Of a stretch of DNA of 64,000 bases, positions 11,101 through 22,400 are shown piece after piece. Made by a program: the position numbers and the translations under genes. This stretch comes from Symbiodinium sp. CCMP2592. Lineage: Eukaryota; Sar; Dinophyceae; Suessiales; Symbiodiniaceae. Under the pieces are notes generated by a model, which had not been told where the DNA came from, searched no databases, and worked only from the letters and a program-made list of their open reading frames with translations. The first letter of the stretch is position 1; each line of letters starts with the position of its first letter. The DNA is taken from positions 1 through 64,000 of the forward strand of contig CAJNDT010000313.1 of assembly GCA_905221615.1 (NCBI GenBank). Direction: 5' to 3'.

Positions 11101-12289
11101 GATCACCAGGATCCAGGAAGCGGGTAAAACCCGACATCTGACGTTCAAATTCCTCCTCTTCAAGATAACACACCGCTGCCCACTGCTCAGGAGACATGTA
11201 GGCAAAGGAAACTTGAAGCACGCGGCGGTTGATGCCTTGCGCATCTCTGCCACCAGGGGCAGGATTTGCATCGGGCATGCGCTGTGGGTTTGGCCCAACA
11301 AACCTTAGAACCCTAGGCCTTAGCTCTGGGTCGTCTGAAGCGGGGCTATCCCTAAACCCACAAGGCTCCCCCGGGCTTCCGGAACCCTCGCCCAAATTGG
11401 TAGGCGGCATTCCCGGCGCGTCATCCGCTGCACGGGTTTCTGCAATCTCCCCCGGGCTCTCTGAACATGAGTCCTCTCCGGATTCCCTTCTATCCTCAGA
11501 AGAAAAAACCTCATCAGAAGCAGCTGGATCTTCATAGACACCTTGCAAGGTCGAGAACTCCTGCTGGGGAACTTCCGGCATCCCAGCTGTCTGTGGATGG
11601 TCAGACGAATCTGACAAGAAGTCAACCGGCCCATCCGAACCAGCTTTCAAGGAATCCTCAGACTCAGAAAAACTCCGACGGGAAAATTCGCCCGAACCGC
11701 AAAAATCCGAAAAATCTGCTATGGCACTCATCCCCCCCGCAGCAGGAAGAGAAGGGCCTTGCAACGTGACCCGAACAGAAGGACCCTTAGAGCCGTGACG
11801 GTAGTGGGGTGTCGGCAAAAACGCACCTGTGCTGGAGCCCGACAAAGGCTTCGGCCGAAGAGGAGGCTCAGCAGGCTCAGACGGAGGGCGTGGCCGGTAA
11901 TCAACAGGATACACCGCCGAAGTAATGCACACCGTGTCATCCTCAAACAGCACAAGGTACGAAGACAAAGTCTGCGGAGCCGGGCCGATCAGGACTCCAG
12001 ACCGAGTGCGAGACATCCAAACGTCCCTGTGGCGAAGCCTTTTTCGAGCCTCGACTGGTGTCCCGTAAGCCAGCAGAGACCTGGCTGCCCCGCCCAACCG
12101 AACTATGCCCTTGCGCCATAGGACTTCCCCCGCGTGTCTCACTGCCGTGGGCCGAAGGAAGAGCTCTGCGGGCCGCCCGCTTGACTTCACGAATTGCGAC
12201 CTCGGCCACGCCATTTGAGGGATGATCCTCAGGGGCCGTCCTTGTAGAGTGAATGCCCTGCTCAGCCAGAAACCTTTCAAGCGAATCAC
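8036..12289 (-). CDS. Copia polyprotein segment: integrase tail, linker, dioxygenase-like domain, RT start
   Basis: A 1,417-codon open frame, long for a degenerate element. It opens with the integrase C-terminal region (about residues 1-140, e.g. VRLGGAARSLLAYGT). Then come several hundred residues rich in Ser, Pro, Glu and Asp. A compact domain at about 1000-1135 has CPW at 1030-1032, HRDSHN with H1063 and D1065, and DLHKSGSWEGDK with H1109 and K1118. That spacing fits a 2-oxoglutarate/Fe(II) dioxygenase fold (HxD...H...K/R). The first RT blocks follow (about 1350-1417). The frame is closed by the RT frameshift near 8070. The domain is shared with the DIRS-type element at 19.8-28.6 kb. Confidence 0.75.
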   Translation of the reverse strand: MIRLKGFWLSRAFTLQGRPLRIIPQMAWPRSQFVKSSGRPAELFLRPTAVRHAGEVLWRKGIVRLGGAARSLLAYGTPVEARKRLRHRDVWMSRTRSGVLIGPAPQTLSSYLVLFEDDTVCITSAVYPVDYRPRPPSEPAEPPLRPKPLSGSSTGAFLPTPHYRHGSKGPSVRVTLQGPSLPAAGGMSAIADFSDFCGSGEFSRRSFSESEDSLKAGSDGPVDFLSDSSDHPQTAGMPEVPQQEFSTLQGVYEDPAASDEVFSSEDRRESGEDSCSESPGEIAETRAADDAPGMPPTNLGEGSGSPGEPCGFRDSPASDDPELRPRVLRFVGPNPQRMPDANPAPGGRDAQGINRRVLQVSFAYMSPEQWAAVCYLEEEEFERQMSGFTRFLDPGDPVDGDTEIPFLLLRGTLRNHRWDRYPTMEYQDANGRRAPLFEVLQHHDDDGWYADDSAFGDRLVAFTIRDFRTFEIRFVILRLVEQEPPNPLAVPGPIDPPHIRAFRVKDEASSASGSYSASSSQGYPPPMLAETSGVADLPGQGYSPPMPAEAPGAPDPSGSLSSFSSGSLDVSATGPVSSSSGNTSTVDTHSTLQSSIAEWTIDPPSNSLCHVLQSGAPLSPYIIQIGLQGCVEVLENDDDLEKTLHYAIRGFQSEQRGSRMLPNALDPEVGWIVVAAMIARWLEDNPESASGYDVPERVKAIALGTATSTVPDEPAPSMYDFWLKKLDQNERADVNVPTPRWVRRYAVLSDHEAQRLQRGRPVDDPANGWNELDLQNFGSLVHTMHNPEHAFMIGLFALRGRNWNTMPEVRMIWDHRHTNNPLPYVLGYQPGGLNEQNTEYEIDLLGIVEREWVVDFEDEPNRRAYLYRAIRYGQPPQWFLIESNMIWQNRYISAEEAGRLPVPDPQGPPPFENRRDRSPRRDPDAGPAFRVARLFPNSGGSPSAQEVFSPCETFCKQVLLEGNPVSTGQLANAIRLYIQDKKAINRIAKRPLAGNQKDESSGATLPPWFWSSGAGVFSAKVGITNTVHECPWLTRLLAVSLFHRTGQKLASVGFVINIESEVHRDSHNSLESMNVVWNVGQGSGSLEVRGHEMPLPPNAWLSFPPRDLHKSGSWEGDKILVLGYTPRSLEGLTSSDLLSLRWVNMPIQDLEPLQVSPASGESSPGDGLSKLLPAECDSGDEEADLPTEESWSQVAQGYEQMHQAVTHFLKSLQRSVVGASSEGPVDPITLQAMREASSLRNELGWHLELARLYGCDEPVSSSSWRVCAAAPAAEHLESQPLLHSRIVSNEEVREKLHEWRDAMKAECDSLISKGAVELVADSQVEKWILDGEDVEILPGQGVATEKPPVTPGSTKRNKYRAVICGNFQKWSEERAAESFYAGGADSLSIRTALRWAGMRKHGGSGTDVKDCLSQCSP

Positions 12290-13144
12290 TCAAGTATTCC
12301 CGTGCCCGGTCACTGTGGAAACGGAAGCACGGAATGCCAAACGCTCGGAGGCGAGCAACGACACGCATGATCGCAAGCTGCACATTGAAGGACTGGCGGG
12401 TCTTTAGCGGCTCTGCCCACACCAAAGTCACAAACTCTTGACCATCATCGGAGTCACTGCCCTCAGGCTGAAGCGGCGGAGGCTTGTGCGAAGATTTAGC
12501 CTCAAAGCTCACAGGAAGAGCTGAGTCATCCTCACCCGGCGTGGAAGAAACCCCAACGGCCGAGCTTGGCTCTTCAAGGAAATCATCCCCAAGCTTTGTG
12601 TACACCTTAACCCGAGAAGGCTGCTCAGCATCCCCCCTTAAGGGTTCTCCGGTAACATGCACCGGCTGGTAGATCAAGCTTGCATGGGGATCCTCTTTGT
12701 CCTGGGCCTTAGCCTCATCAACCTTTTCTTGAAACGCTATCTCAGAAGACTTATTCCGCCACTCCTTCTTATCACTTTTTACCGGCACCCTTATTGTGAA
12801 AATCACAAAATACCTGCACGCTCCCCCAAAATCACGGCGCTTGTGATACGGACCCGCAACATCACTGGAGAGCTCAAACAGATGCGGATGCTTCGTGAAG
12901 TGGAGCGGTCGCGGGAAGCTCCTTGAATGCAAATCGGGCAGTCATTGCGATACGGCAAGTGATCTGCCTGGTGTCTTTCCCAAACCTCGGGTGACATCTG
13001 CCATAGTGGCTTCCTGGCACAAGTTGAGAAGGAGTCCTTCTTGCTCACGGGTGTGAGCCTGCAGGCGCTCAAAGCTGACACAGCAGTAGTCATCCCAGGC
13101 ACGCAGAACCCGGCTAACAAGCCCATGAGCCCACTCCTTACCAT
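11943..13144 (-). pseudogene. Copia integrase, HHCC and DD35E core
   Basis: The frame 12803-13144 carries ERHQADHLPYRNDCPIC, the H-x3-H/C-x2-C finger. The frame 11943-12932 continues with LSSDVAGPYH (D24), RFHSDRAREY (D208) and SNGVAEVAIREVKR (E244). The last two are separated by 35 residues, the classic DD35E spacing. An acidic insertion of about 110 residues lies between the first and second Asp, which is unusual. The 5' remainder at 12942-13394 is open but unrecognised. Confidence 0.8.
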
Positions 13145-13483
13145 AGAAGTTGGAAGCCGGGGCTTTAATCACCTGTGGAGGGAGCTTCAACTCATGAAGA
13201 GACTCATACAGCTGAAAGCTGCTGGTAACCACTGCAGTGGCCTTAGAGGATGGCAAGAGTGCCCTGATCGAAGCTGGCGGTCCATCCCCCCAGACACACA
13301 GAAACATTCTCATACTCGGGCCATTCCCACGCAGCAGAAGCCTCAGGCATTTCCAAGCAATTGAAGAACTTCTCTTTGGCACACGAGGCCACAAAGGTCA
13401 ACAGCAGGGACCGAAGGAATAACAGAGTGTCCCGATCAACCAAAGCACGATCGGAAGGGCTGAGGTCTGAAAACCCAAACCTA

Positions 13484-13927
13484 TCATCCCCTCTTTCCCC
13501 TGAACTTCAAGCCATCAGAGGAAGACGCCAGGGCTTTAGGATTAAAGGTCCTGCTTGGCGGGCCACATACGACCCCATCGATTCGCAACACGGCCCTTGA
13601 GTTCTCACGGCGCAAGAGGAAGCGCTCGTATTCGCCAATCAGGCGAAGCACCAGAAACTCTGGCAACTCAGGAGTGCCATCCTTAACTCTCACCGGAAGG
13701 ATTCCGAGCCCTGGATGCCGCACATGAATACCCCGGTCGGTCCAGTTGATCTCACAGCCCAAAAGCGGCAACGCGTGCATTGGCAAGATTGGCTGCACTG
13801 ACTCCCTGACCAAGTTCACATGCATCACAGCTTCGCCAACAGCAAGAGACACGCTCACTGGGCGGAACTCCTGCAGCTCCTGAGGCGATGCCTGGCGGAG
13901 AGAAGCGGAAGCTCCGCTGTCCAACAA
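13484..13927 (-). pseudogene. Copia aspartic protease
   Basis: Starts LLDSGASASLRQASPQE. DSGAS is the catalytic loop of retroviral-type aspartic proteases, followed by PILPMHALPLLGCEINW, the conserved hydrophobic segment. The upstream frame ends SVLRFITKALRLSAVSNRL at the same place, so a frameshift near 13,925 separates the gag-protease linker from the protease. Confidence 0.75.
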
Positions 13928-14319
13928 GCCGGTTGCTTACGGCACTAAGCCGCAGGGCCTTGGTGATGAACCTCAGCACACTCAAGATTTCTGCATTGAT
14001 GGCTGCGTTGCCATCCCCCAGACTCGGAGTTGCAGCCTCTGCCTGATCATTTGCGGTCCCAGCAAGGCAGTTTGAGGGTCGATGGCAGAAACCATTTAAC
14101 CATATCAAGTTCAGGCTCACCTTCCTTTCCCTTCCCTTCCTTAGCCTGACTCTTTGCGTTACACTCGTTACTCTGCGAGTGCTGGGCCCCAGTACTTCGC
14201 TCTTTCTCCCGTGCCTTGTTGCCAATCTTGTCCGGTTTACAAGGGTGATGGAAGTTGATCCTACCTGGAAGGTGGTTAATGGTTCGTTGGTCAAGAAGCC
14301 TCTGGACTTTGTTCCTCAA
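13928..14319 (-). pseudogene. Gag-protease linker of the minus-strand copia element
   Basis: Two alternative frames. One is Lys/Glu-rich (14047-14319, AREKERSTGAQH, KEGKGKEGEPELDMV). The other ends in INAEILSVLRFITKALRLS, the Leu-rich segment normally found just before the protease of dinoflagellate copia elements. Coding similarity ends near 14,310, where a plus-strand gag piece begins. Confidence 0.45.
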
Positions 14320-14329
14320 TTCTGGTTGC

Positions 14330-15128
14330 AGCTCCTTCCTTCATGCTGTCTCCTCTTATGCGGAAGCAGGCAGCAATGCCTCCATACCTGAAAGTCAATC
14401 TGGAAGGAGTTTGATCAACTAAACTTGGTGCAGTTCCAGCGATGTGTGACCCCGCATGTTGTGAGAGTTGACATTGTTGCCTCACGCACCTGAGTGAGGC
14501 TGCAAAGCTGCTGAGACAGTGGACCCAACAGCGTATGTGTCTGAAGCAACTGCATGCAGCAGAGCCTGACACTGCGCTTCTGGTTGAGAGTCTGGATGTT
14601 CTGACAGGAAAGGTACTGCAAAAGCACTCAGCAAGTCTCTTCCGGCTGGCCACCTTCCGCAAGCTTGGAGTTGACTACCACGACCTCCGACGCTGTGTCG
14701 GAGTTGTGTCGAAGATGCAGGCGGAGGTGGAGCACCTGATGCACTCCACAGATGACAATCTTGTGAAGGATGAGGAGCCGAGGAGATGATGCTAAGAAGC
14801 AGACGTCTCCAGTACTCCGAAGGCCAAGACTTCTCCAGCGGGACCCAAGTCGCCGGGTGCAGGCCTGAAGCCTTGCTGGAGCTGGCTAACAGCCGACGGT
14901 TGCACATACGGGTCGTCCTGCCAGTTTTACTGCGACCAGGATGAAGAAAAGATGCGGGACCGATGCTTCTGTTGCAGTGCTGAAGATCACTGGGCGGATT
15001 CATGCCCGGTGAAAGCCAGGTTAAAGGCGGAGGCTAAGACTGCCAATGAGGAGTCCCCTTCCACTAGCTCTAAGCCACCCAAGGCTAAAAAAGAGTTTGA
15101 GACTTGCCCATGCTCGCCGGGAAAATGA
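14330..15128 (+). pseudogene. Copia gag fragment with CCCH-like and CCHC fingers
   Basis: The plus strand encodes a capsid-like Leu-rich region: SEAAKLLRQWTQQRMCL, then LLVESLDVLTGKVLQKHSAS in the frame 14535-14789. After stops and a frameshift near 14,790, the fingers follow in the original frame. C-x8-C-x5-C-x3-C starts at 14,874 (a CCCH pattern with the last His replaced by Cys). A perfect CCHC knuckle CFCCSAEDHWADSC spans 14,964-15,005. The frame stops at 15,126-15,128. It abuts the minus-strand pol head to head, as expected if a gag block had been inverted within one element. A second nested element is the alternative. Confidence 0.8.
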
Positions 15129-15546
15129 CAACTAAGAGAAGCTACCCCTGAAAGGTCGAACGATTCCTGCTGGCTAAGTCTGCAAGTTGCGGCCTGTTTC
15201 ACCCGTTAGGATTTTCCGTGTAGCTTCTTGTTCTTCTTACTGGAACCGAGTGCAGCAACTACTGTCTATGAGCCCGTCCACGCGAAAAAAGAGCGGTGGC
15301 AGTTGCTGGGTGCTTCTGCAAGCTTTGATCCCAAACTCGGAATCGAACATAGAGAACCGAGATTCTACTTTCTGGGAGACTTGGACCTTGACTCCAAAAA
15401 TGGAGCCGGCAAACGGCTCCATTTTGGAGAGTCGCGAATTCTTCTACGTCGGCCTAACTGCTACACAATAGGCGACTGTGGCACACACAGACGCGAAAAC
15501 CGGAAAGAGCTTTCGAACCCAGAGTTTGGTTTGGCATACTTTTTAT
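15129..15546. other. No recognisable gene
   Basis: Short open frames only. The sequence between the gag fragment and the fold-back-related repeat shows no motif, and I could not find it repeated elsewhere in the window as an LTR. Confidence 0.4.
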
Positions 15547-15780
15547 TGAAACCCTTTGTCCAACTGTAGGATTCTTAACTTTGGTCCCGGTCTCAGTTGT
15601 TGTGGCTGGTTTGGCACGAAAAGGCAATCTTCGAGGTTCTCTCGATGTTTTTGCCAAGCTGCAGTTGAACCCTAAGAGCGGCTTCGGTGCAACAAGCTGC
15701 GCAAAAACCCTGTGCCACTGCATGTTACATGTTTCAAGGTTGGCTGTTCTCATTCGATGCCACTGCCTGTGGTTGTTTTG
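15547..15780 (+). repeat. Diverged arm of the fold-back repeat family
   Basis: Begins AACCCTTTGTCCAACTGTAGG, shared with the arms at 46,390, 47,100 and (inverted) 48,150. It goes on with the same order of blocks as the right arm: CAGTTGTTGTGGCTGG, GCTGCAGTTGAAC, CAAGCTGCGCAAAAACCCTGTG and TTTCAAGGTTGGCTGTTCTC. It is a solo, degenerate copy. Confidence 0.6.
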
Positions 15781-15935
15781 CGGACACCTCTTTGAGAAAT
15801 ACAGCCACACGCGCCATACCTGCCGCACATTATCAACCGCTGTCTGTGGACGGACCGTCAGAATGCCCACTCCGGCAGGAATCTGGGCTGGATAGAGCGG
15901 TTGTTTGGTGGGGCAAGGTTCATGCACTGTGAATC

Positions 15936-18900
15936 ATGCAGGCCTTGCTTTCCGGCAAGCACATCATCCTGTCGGACCATGACGCGGCTCCAACGGCACT
16001 TTTTGAAGTGGCCGAACCTTTGCTTGGAGGCACGGGATGTGCCAGCCTTCTCGGACGCGCTTATTCCTGCGCCAGATGACTCATTGTGGCGATTTGCGCC
16101 GACAGTTCCAGTCCAGAGGTGTTTGTGCTCGCATCGCACGGCTGTCGTCATACTGACGTAAGCTTATTTCCACATCGCTTGCGTGACCCCGATGCTTGGC
16201 AGACTTCGTAGAGGCTTGCGAATCTGAGGAAGATGCCGGCTCGACTCAAGCTTGCCAGTTGTGCCGGCAACTTGCAGTGGTGCTGAGGTCGTTCTCTTTC
16301 TACTGTCGAAGCTTGCCCACTTTGTCACCTGCCAAGGTTGCGACCCTTCTTCGAACGACGCACCGTCGAGCTGCTGGCCGGCACGGTACAGCGGTGATGT
16401 TGTTACTGCGTGGGCATACCTTGGCGCGGTCTTGCAGGCATCTTATTGGTACTCCAACGAACAGGGTGTTTGATGCCAGTATGAAAACGCCTATGCCGAT
16501 GATCCCTTGCGCCAAATCTTAAGAGCCCATGGGTTGATGGGTGTTTCTGGATTTTGTGTTGTGGCGCCGGACCCGCGGGGGAGGACTTGTTCTCATGTCA
16601 GCAGGTTCGACCTAGCCAATGCGGATGGCGACGAGCTCCCCCGGACTTGTGTCCCTTCTGCACACGAAGTGAGTTTCGAGTGCTCTGGCGCTAGCACCTT
16701 CTCGGTGCCGCCTCGCAATGACACTTGGCAACTCATCTGCTCCAAGCGATGCTACGGTCCGACTGGGTGTCTCACGGAGTCTGTCAGCAAGTTGGAGGTC
16801 ACCCCCAATCCGCGAATCCGCGTCTCAGTTCGTCGGGTCGGTATACCAGCATCTTACTTTCGCCGCGGCCGGTGATTGTGTTGGCTTATGCTATGCTAGG
16901 CGTCAAGAACGGCGTCTCCAGCCCGGAAGCCGCGACTATTGCCACATACCTTCAACGGTCACGGCGCAGTTCTCACTTGCAGGAGCCTCATTCGGCACGC
17001 CTAGCTGCCCTTTGCATTGCACTGGTGAGCGTTCCACCAGCGTGTCCGATTCTTCGTGGATTTTCTGCCGGTAGCTACACAGCGGCGCTGGCCGGAGTGC
17101 TCCTTCACAAATTATGGGGGCCCAGCTGTTTCTTCGGGTCTGCCCCGCCTCGTCCCCCGGCCGATACCCAGCAGCGGGAGGCCCTTCCGACTGCTAGGGT
17201 CGAGCTCGGAGCCGTTGGCGTGCCAGATTGGCTCTTCGGTGCTCTGTTGCGACTTCCATGCCGGCTACGCCTTCTACATGCTTATGAGGACTTTCTTTGT
17301 CCGTGGCAGCCTTCCGATGCAGTCCGGGCGACCATTTGCTCAGCCCCGTGCGTGCGTGATGGGGGGGGCATGCACTGGTTGTCATATGTGCCTGATGCGT
17401 TATTTGGCCCTCAGTGTTCCAATCTCTCCACTTTTACCGCAGCACAGGCCTTGAGGAAGGTGCAGTTGGACAGGTTATGGCTGCCCTTTATCCACACCGG
17501 GTAACGCCGACCACGCTGCGGGATCTCGGTGCCCTTGATTGCCGGCCGGCACACCTTGCGAACGCGCTCCGGTCGGCTACGGCCGGTTCTTTGACGCAAT
17601 GCACGGGAGCCGTTAGGGATTGGATCGTCCGGGAGGTACGTCTTAGGTGCTACGATGGGACCGGCCTGTCAGTCTCCCTCTGCCTGCGCCAGTGCAGCGT
17701 GCCTTGGGTGAACTGTCACTCGAGCGTGTAGTGGACTTCTTGCACTTCCACGTGTACAGCCAGGGCGCAGCGCTGGAGGATAATGGGCAGGAGAGCCGGC
17801 GTATGTCGCACCAGGACACAACACGGACTTTCACGTCACCCCTTGCAAGTGGAGGATCGCCTCAGCTTTGGCACATACGTGCTTGGCTTGTCTTGTCCCA
17901 GCCCGCCGTCGTTGGACCTCGACACTGGCTGGTTCTCACACCGCCAAAGCGGCAATCGGCCGTCATCTGAGGGTTGCCTCCTTCGACTTGGATTTCGCCA
18001 AACACAGCTCCTGGCTGTCTTTGTGAGGTCCGTGGTTCCAGAAAGGGTCAGCGGGAAAACGCAAGCGGTGCGCACGGCACAGCGACGCCACAATCGCCTT
18101 AATCCTACAGCTGCCCATCTCCTAGTGAGTCAATGGCCCGCTTTCCTGGGAGCTGAGCCCATGGCCGGTGGAGTGCACCATTGGGAATATCTCCTGCAGA
18201 GCCTGTCGTGTGTCAAGGTGGGTGGTGCCCTTGACGTCTTGCAGGTCCTGAACATGTCAGCGGCGCGGGTGCCGCTGGCTCTCGGCATGCCTGTTCGACC
18301 ACACACACAGCCTGCGCCACGGCCACAGTGTCACTTTGCGGCCGAAACCCATCTTGTGCTCGCCTTTCTGCAGGCTGTGGAGGTTGCAGCGACGACAACG
18401 CGCTTCCCGTCTGCTCCGGATATGACACCGGCGCAGTACGTGGTCCTCCGCAAGCGGATTACTGGCCTCCTCCCCTTGGCGGAACGGGCCAATCCACGGG
18501 AGGCCTTCCAGCGCGATTGGAGAATCCCTGCTGCTCTGATCCCGGCCGAGTTCCACACCTTAGCTGCTCTTATGGGCGAGTCCTTCTGCCGTCACATTGC
18601 TGGGCAGTTGGCTAGCCGCGACGGCCTCCTCATCGGGCACATCACTGCAATCTTGGCGGCGCGCGCCACCAAACGCAGCTCGCTGGGCGTCCTTGGCTGT
18701 GCAGGCTCATCCAAAACTTTCTCCTTGTGGTGTGCCCTTGTCTGCATTGATGCCGTGTTAGAACAGAACGTGTGTTGGACCGCTCAGCAGCATTCTGCTC
18801 TCATTGCGGTCGTGCGCATCGCTACCAACCTCCTGGCGGATGCACCTCAATGGCTGCGCCCGCTGCTCGTGGTTCGGCGTGTTTCGGGCGATGCGGAAAT

Positions 18901-18997
18901 GATTGAGCCAGACTTTGACCATGTGCCTTTCACGGAAGCAGCTGAACACATGGCAGCAAGCTTAGGTGACATCGCTACGACCCGACCGGATACGCGA
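15936..18997 (+). pseudogene. SF1 helicase-like gene, 5' half (interrupted)
   Basis: Plus-strand coding in several frames. It starts near ATG 15,936 (ALLSGKHIILSDHDAAPTAL, a conserved-looking block with Asp-His-Asp). Frame 16725-17504 follows, with GFSAGSYTAALAGVLLH (a hydrolase-like GxSxG) and a Cys/Trp-rich end. Frame 17783-19003 ends in VLGCAGSSKTFSLWCALV and NVCWTAQQHSALIAVV, helicase motifs I and Ia. Motif I lies at about 18,694-18,717. The Walker A variant has Ser where Gly is usual (GCAGSSKT). Motif II is missing here and appears 23.4 kb downstream. Stops between the frames make this a decayed copy. Similar proteins are, to my knowledge, multi-copy in Symbiodiniaceae, function unknown. 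Confidence 0.6.
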
Positions 18998-19025
18998 CCC
19001 TGAGTCTGCTGTTTACCTAATTTTA
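18998..19025 (+). repeat. Left terminal inverted repeat
   Basis: CCCTGAGT followed by CTGCTGTTTACCTAATTTTA. It pairs with 42,413-42,440 on the opposite strand, with two mismatches in the outer 8 bp. Inside follow GATTTACTGTAAACGAAG and AAATTTACGTAAATTTT, which have looser counterparts at the right end. Confidence 0.8.
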
Positions 19026-19455
19026 CACTTTGGCTTGATTTACTGTAAACGAAGGATTTAGTGTAAAATGACCAAATTTACGTAAATTTTCTGGTGAGCT
19101 AAAAACATGACAAAACACATAAAAACATTATGCAAACACAAACATGGAACTCATATTTGCGGCTGCAAACTTAGACACCACATGTAAAGGATTTAAAAAA
19201 ATCACCGGCATGAGTTTGTTTTGCTCTGCAATCGCAGACACCACATGTAAAGGATCCACAGCAGAAGTAAGGACTTTTCCGAAAATTCGCAGGCCCAAAG
19301 CCATAAACTAACCAAAGAGAATCCATGCAGATTGCTTATAAGATCCACACCAGTATATACGACAACTGTGATTCAAAAGCCCAAACAAAAGACCAGGAGC
19401 ACCACATATAGCAGAGAGACACTCTTTTTTTTCGCGACAGAAAAGAAAGAAGCTC
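19026..19455. other. Left subterminal region of the TIR element
   Basis: AT-rich, with TTTAC/GTAAA words and two exact copies of AGACACCACATGTAAAGGAT at 19,172-19,191 and 19,236-19,255. It contains no gene and lies downstream of the gene A stop codon. The repeats could be transposase-binding or 3'-end signals; nothing here decides which. Confidence 0.5.
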
Positions 19456-22400
19456 TCACGATCGCCCAACTTTGCCCCGCAGAAACAAAAGGTGCCTCTC
19501 TTTGAGGGCAGCCTTTTTGGAAGCATGCCAGTGCTTCACCCCTGCCAAACAACTCTTCCATAGAATCTGCAGGCGATGCATCGTCGTCTCTCCCTTGTAG
19601 CACCAGACCATCGACGGATGAATAAAACTGCTGAGTAGGAGACTATGCAAAACGAAGTGGGTCTTACTTGTGAGATTGAAGAGCTTCTCCCCCGTCCCTT
19701 TGTAGTGGGCTTGCAGGCTGCTGTGGAGCTGTGCCATTTGGCAACCGAGCTTGAAAGCCAGGTTTGCTTGCTCCTCAGGTAAAGCCAAGAAGCCGTACCG
19801 TGGCCCATAAGCTTCCAATATTTCAGCCAGCTGCAGGTTCAACCGCAAAAAGAACTATCTCCGCGCGTGCACGGATGAGTTTTTATTTTCCCTGCAAAAC
19901 AAATTTATTTCGCTTTCGAAATAAATTAGGGCATGTGTGTGACTGTCTCATGTGAGCTATGTTAAGAGTGTTTCTCACGAAACATTTCTGCTCAAGGGAG
20001 AGGTGGGTGGGACCCCCAAAGTTTTGTAGAATTTTTCGTCTGGGGGTAGTGTATGGATGGTGCCGGGGCTCAGCCACTGAGCAAGTGAGCAGTCCGTGAG
20101 CTGCTACATGACCTTGAAGAGCGTGTGCTTGAAGCTCTAAGTGACGTGCTTTACAGAGCGGATAGACTTGAGGTCTGTGCCGGCTACTGTCCATTAGCAG
20201 CTGCCTTCTGCAGAATCGCATAGCTTCTTGTGAAGGCTTGTATCGGAGTGAGACGACTGACGTCGTTCTCGAGCACTAGACTGATGGAGCTGTGTGACAA
20301 GTCTTGTCAGGAGGAAACTGAGGCCACTAGCATGGCCCTCCCGGAAGACATTGATCTTCTGGAAGATGATGTCCAGGAGGCCAGTGTGGAGAAGCTTTCT
20401 CATGAGGCTTCCTTGCGGATGTCAGTTGCCATACAAGACGCAGGGTTAGGTTTAGGGCGTTGCGTGATTGACACAAAGCTTCCTTGGGAACTTCCGGGAC
20501 TTGAGCTGGTTTTTGGTTCTCGTGCAAGCGTGCTCCCAAAAGCCAGTGATGCCATTTTACCGCAGGCGGTGCCTTTTCCTGTCAGGGAATCTGTTGAAGA
20601 GGCATCCTCTTCGCGCGACTGTGCGCATCGTGCCAAGAAGGCCAGAGCAAGCGTCACCCTGGGAGCCTGCTTTCGGGATGTTGTCAATTTCAACCTTGTG
20701 GAAACTGACGCTGCGCTTGAAGAAGTCAAATGGACCAGAGCTTTAGAAATGTGGCTATTCGTGATCATGGAGGACTCCAGCTGTTCTGCGATAGGATCAC
20801 GGATTAGCCGCAAAAACGGAGCTGATGCTATGAAGTGCCTTCGTGAACTCTTCGGGAAGAAAGCATCCAGTACCGTCGCAAAGCGTGGGAGTGCAATGCA
20901 GAAGTTCGTTGTGTGGGTACACAAAGCTTGCCCAGGCGAGTGTGCCCTGCCTATCACTTCAAAGCGTGTCGATGATTACATCGAGCAACTACAGGAAGCT
21001 AAGGTCCGACCTGGATCTTTCACAAGCTTTACTGAAGCTGTCAATTTCTCAGTGCATGTCGTTGGCTTGCCTTTCGATTGTGACGGATCTCTGAGGAACC
21101 CTTTCTCAGGAAAGCAGTTGTTCAGTCCTTGGGCTCGTGGGGCTGTTGCGCTGGAGATACAGAAGAAATCAGAGAGGAGGCAGAGCGCTGTCCTAACCAC
21201 TGACAGCGTTCTTTACCTTGAGGCTTTCTTGAGCGACGAGGATGAAGATTTAGTCGACCGTTACGCTGCAGGATGCATGCTCTTCGGTTTGTTCAGCCGT
21301 AGTCGCATTAGTGATCTCAGAAAGGTCAAGGATTGGATTTTGGATTTTGATTGTTTGCAAAGCCACGGGCAAGGTTTCCTTGAGTGCAGCACTCGCAGTC
21401 ACAAGACTGAGAAGGACGTCGCGGCCATTGGTCTTGCCATGCCCCTTGTTGCACCGGCTGTCGGCTTAGGTAAGGTGAGCTGGGCTGTTACATTCAGCAA
21501 GGTTGCTTCTGCAGTAGGTTTGGGGTTCGTAGGTCGGCCTGAGGGGCCTTTGCTGCCCGCTCCGGACGTTACCGGAGGATGGTTGTCCAGGTCGGTGACC
21601 ACCTCCGAAGCTGGGGCTTGGCTCTGCAAGATTCTTGATAAGGGAGGGCAGCCATCCCAAGGGATCACAGGTCACAGCTTGAAAAGCACTACACTGACCT
21701 GGGCCTGTAAGTTTGGTTTCGATAAGTATTCCCGGTTACAACTTGGACACCATGCCACTGGCGAAGGAACATTGCACACCTATGGCCGAGATTACTTGGC
21801 GCCTGCCCTCAGGCGCTATGATGAAATGTTGGCTGCAATCAGAAACGGAACATTCTTCCCGGACCTTACGCGCTCGGGTCGCGTGCGAGGCACTGCACAG
21901 GTTCCGAAGGTGGAGGTCTCTGATGATGAAGTGCCTGATCCCGGGTTGACCAGCTTCGCTTCAGAAGGTTCTTTTGAGGCCATTGGTGTAGCATCCGCCG
22001 GAGAGAAGAGTGATGAAGATCAGGTTGCAGCACCCACTGACCATGAGCTGTCCTCCTCGGACAGCAGTAGCTCGCAGGACGAAGTCGTTGCAGGCAGGGA
22101 CCACCCCGACTTGGACAACGACGAGATGGCGTGTGCAGTCGCCCGTCCCAAGCCAAGTTGGGAACCTGGATATGTCATGTACAAACATGTTAGGACACAG
22201 GTCGTTCATCTTTGCGCACAAGGCAGTTCGACCGGAGTTTTTGCGTGTGGGCGGAAGGTGACGTCCGATTTCAAGGAGGTCGCCCAAACTAAATTTTTGT
22301 CGTTTCGGAAGTGCAAGACCTGTGAAGGGGCAAAGCCGCTCCGCGATCCAGGAGCATTGGCCGAGGCCGTTAACGCTATGATGCAGCGAAAGTCGGCTGC

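Larger units (their letters stand above)
6694..14319 (-). mobile_element. Copia-type LTR retrotransposon pol, frameshifted
   Basis: Minus-strand coding runs in Ty1/copia order: gag-protease linker, protease, integrase (HHCC and DD35E), a very long acidic/Pro-rich linker with a dioxygenase-like domain, RT (YVDD), and RNase H. It is broken by at least five frameshifts near 13.93, 13.1, 12.9, 8.07 and 7.19 kb, with further breaks possible. Gag is missing on this strand but present in inverted orientation just beyond the 5' end (14.33-15.13 kb). No LTRs were identified. Confidence 0.85.
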
